Assembly (NCBI GenBank): GCA_012514125.1
Contig: JAAZAW010000071.1
Coordinates: 1-14,820, forward strand
DNA from: Phycisphaerae bacterium
Lineage (GTDB): Bacteria > Planctomycetota > Phycisphaerae > JAAYCJ01
Reading direction: 5' to 3'
Length of the DNA: 14,820 bases
This document shows, piece after piece, positions 13,963-14,820 of this stretch. The notes under the pieces are model-generated. The model was not told the origin of the DNA. It did no database searches and worked only from the letters and a program-made list of their open reading frames with translations. Position 1 is the stretch's first letter. Each line of letters starts with the position of its first letter. Made by a program: the position numbers and the translations under genes.

Positions 13963-14586
13963 ATGAATGAAAAAAACAACGAAATGAATGCCGGACTGGA
14001 TCGCCGAGTCGCTTTTTTCGATGCCCTTGCGACACACTGGGATGACGATGAACAAAATCCAATTCAGACCGTCGAGCGACTTCGGAGTCTTGAGGACTAT
14101 TTAAAACTCGCCCCGGGCCGAAGGGTTTTGGAAGTCGGCTGTGGAACGGGGCAGATCACCGGCTGGCTGATGGAAAAAGTGGCGCCGGGATCCGTCACCG
14201 CCATCGACTTTTCCGCCGAAATGCTCGCTCGCGCAAAGCAAAAAAATATCGGCGCGACCTTCATGCAGATGGACATCTGTTCACCCATCCCGCCGATAGG
14301 TCTGTTCGATCTGGTCTTGTGTTTTCACAGCTTTCCGCATTTTCGCGATCAAACCCAGGCCATGAAAACCATGTCCGGATTGCTCGCTCCCAACGGCAGG
14401 TTCGTCGTGATGCACCTGGCCGGCAGCAAGGCCATCAACCATTTTCACGATAACGCCGGTGGGGCGGTGGCAGGCGATCATCTGCCCGATGAACAAGGCT
14501 GGAAACATCTTCTGAATACAGCCGGGTTAAAACAGGAATTGCTGATCGATCGCGAGGATTTATTCATCTTGCGGGCCTATGCGTAA
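13963..14586 (+). CDS. Class I SAM-dependent methyltransferase
   Basis: This 207-residue soluble enzyme has a Rossmann-type methyltransferase fold. Motif I is RVLEVGCGTGQ (54-64). The acidic end of strand 2 is AIDFSAEML (80-88), MQMDI (101-105) lies at the adenine-binding position, and FDLVLCFHSFPHF (115-127) is at motif IV. GLLAPNGRFVVMHL forms the late strand. The downstream segment NHFHDNAGGAVAGDHLPDEQ is a feature of a UbiE/Methyltransf_11-like subgroup, but the substrate cannot be stated. The ATG at 13963 is the first in frame; no clear ribosome site is seen, and the ATG at 13984 is no better. It diverges from the secreted-protein gene and converges on the sigma-factor gene. Confidence 0.85.
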   Translation: MNEKNNEMNAGLDRRVAFFDALATHWDDDEQNPIQTVERLRSLEDYLKLAPGRRVLEVGCGTGQITGWLMEKVAPGSVTAIDFSAEMLARAKQKNIGATFMQMDICSPIPPIGLFDLVLCFHSFPHFRDQTQAMKTMSGLLAPNGRFVVMHLAGSKAINHFHDNAGGAVAGDHLPDEQGWKHLLNTAGLKQELLIDREDLFILRAYA

Positions 14587-14614
14587 CTCGTCAACTGACT
14601 CAAGGTCCATTCCA

Positions 14615-14639
14615 TCATTCCCGCGAAGGCGGGAATCCA
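14615..14639. repeat. Dispersed palindrome, copy 2 (ATTCCCGC…GCGGGAAT)
   Basis: A perfect 8-bp inverted repeat ATTCCCGC (14617-14624) / GCGGGAAT (14629-14636) surrounds GAAG. It matches copy 1 at 5514-5538 in 24 of 25 bases. It lies between two convergent genes, where it may also help end the methyltransferase transcript. Confidence 0.85.
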
Positions 14640-14658
14640 AAAACGGCACCGGCCGTTT
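14639..14658 (-). terminator. Rho-independent terminator of the sigma-factor gene
   Basis: On the minus strand AAACGGC (14652-14658) pairs with GCCGTTT (14641-14647) around a four-base loop and continues into a run of five T (14639-14643). It begins 15 bases after the sigma-factor stop. Confidence 0.7.
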
Positions 14659-14673
14659 GACCATTGACTTTTT

Positions 14674-14820
14674 TCAACTTTTTTCAACTTCTTCTGCCAG
14701 CGATTCTTTCAAAATCACGTGGAGTTTGTCCATCGCCTTGGCTTCGATCTGACGAACCCGTTCCTTCGTCACGCCCAGTACCTCGCCCAACTGTGCCAAG
14801 CTCATAGGCTCTTGCTGTCG
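14674..14820 (-). CDS. Sigma-70 family RNA polymerase sigma factor, C-terminal end (partial)
   Basis: Only the last 48 codons are inside the window; the gene continues beyond base 14820. The visible part holds region 4.2, the helix-turn-helix that recognises the -35 box: SLAQLGEVLGVTKERVRQIE (7-26 of the visible part) followed by AKAMDKLHVILKES. The VTKERVRQIEAKA pattern is that of RpoD-like (group 1 or 2) sigma factors rather than ECF types. The tail LAEEVEKS is encoded over a 10-base tandem repeat (14667-14690). A terminator follows at 14639-14658. Whether this is the primary sigma factor or an alternative one cannot be decided from this fragment. Confidence 0.85.
   Translation of the reverse strand, partial: RQQEPMSLAQLGEVLGVTKERVRQIEAKAMDKLHVILKESLAEEVEKS

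Overview
The window looks like chromosomal DNA from a bacterium of the Planctomycetota, most likely class Phycisphaerae (Sedimentisphaerales-like). This is inferred from family style, not from a marker gene. The clues are a secreted protein with paired dockerin-like repeats (…VNVGDLGILAANYG), a planctomycete-type pseudopilin (FTLIELL…ARERA), diaminopimelate synthesis through DapL, and abundant GT-C type membrane glycosyltransferases. Base composition is moderate and even, with AT-rich intergenic gaps. No phage, IS element or CRISPR array was seen.

Layout. 1-388 is non-coding and repeat-rich: heptamer tandem repeats, a perfect 14-bp hairpin and a degenerate decamer repeat. 389-4209 (minus) holds two overlapping polytopic GT-C-like membrane proteins, probably envelope glycosyltransferases using lipid-linked sugars. 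4281-6081 (plus) holds dapL (lysine/peptidoglycan precursor) and purE (purine synthesis), separated by a strong terminator and a dispersed palindrome. 6176-7446 (minus) holds a CaCA-family cation antiporter and tRNA-Leu(UAA). 7825-9348 (plus) holds rpmE (ribosomal protein L31) and prfA (release factor 1), two translation genes with a good terminator between them. 9351-13869 (minus) is a tightly packed run: a secreted OB-like/dockerin protein, a pseudopilin, then a divergent zinc/manganese-type ABC importer (substrate-binding lipoprotein, ATPase, permease). 13963-14586 (plus) is a class I SAM methyltransferase. 14674-14820 (minus) is the 3' end of a sigma-70 family gene that continues beyond the window.

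How the genes fit together. Most of the window is housekeeping. The part that most merits follow-up is the 4.5-kb minus-strand cluster. A metal-type ABC importer whose binding protein lacks part of the usual ligand set sits directly behind a pseudopilin, and its TTG start lies inside the pseudopilin stop region. Both follow a secreted, probably membrane-tethered OB-like/dockerin protein. This arrangement suggests, but does not prove, a linked surface-capture and import system. Several intergenic gaps carry short dispersed palindromes of types that recur in many environmental genomes.
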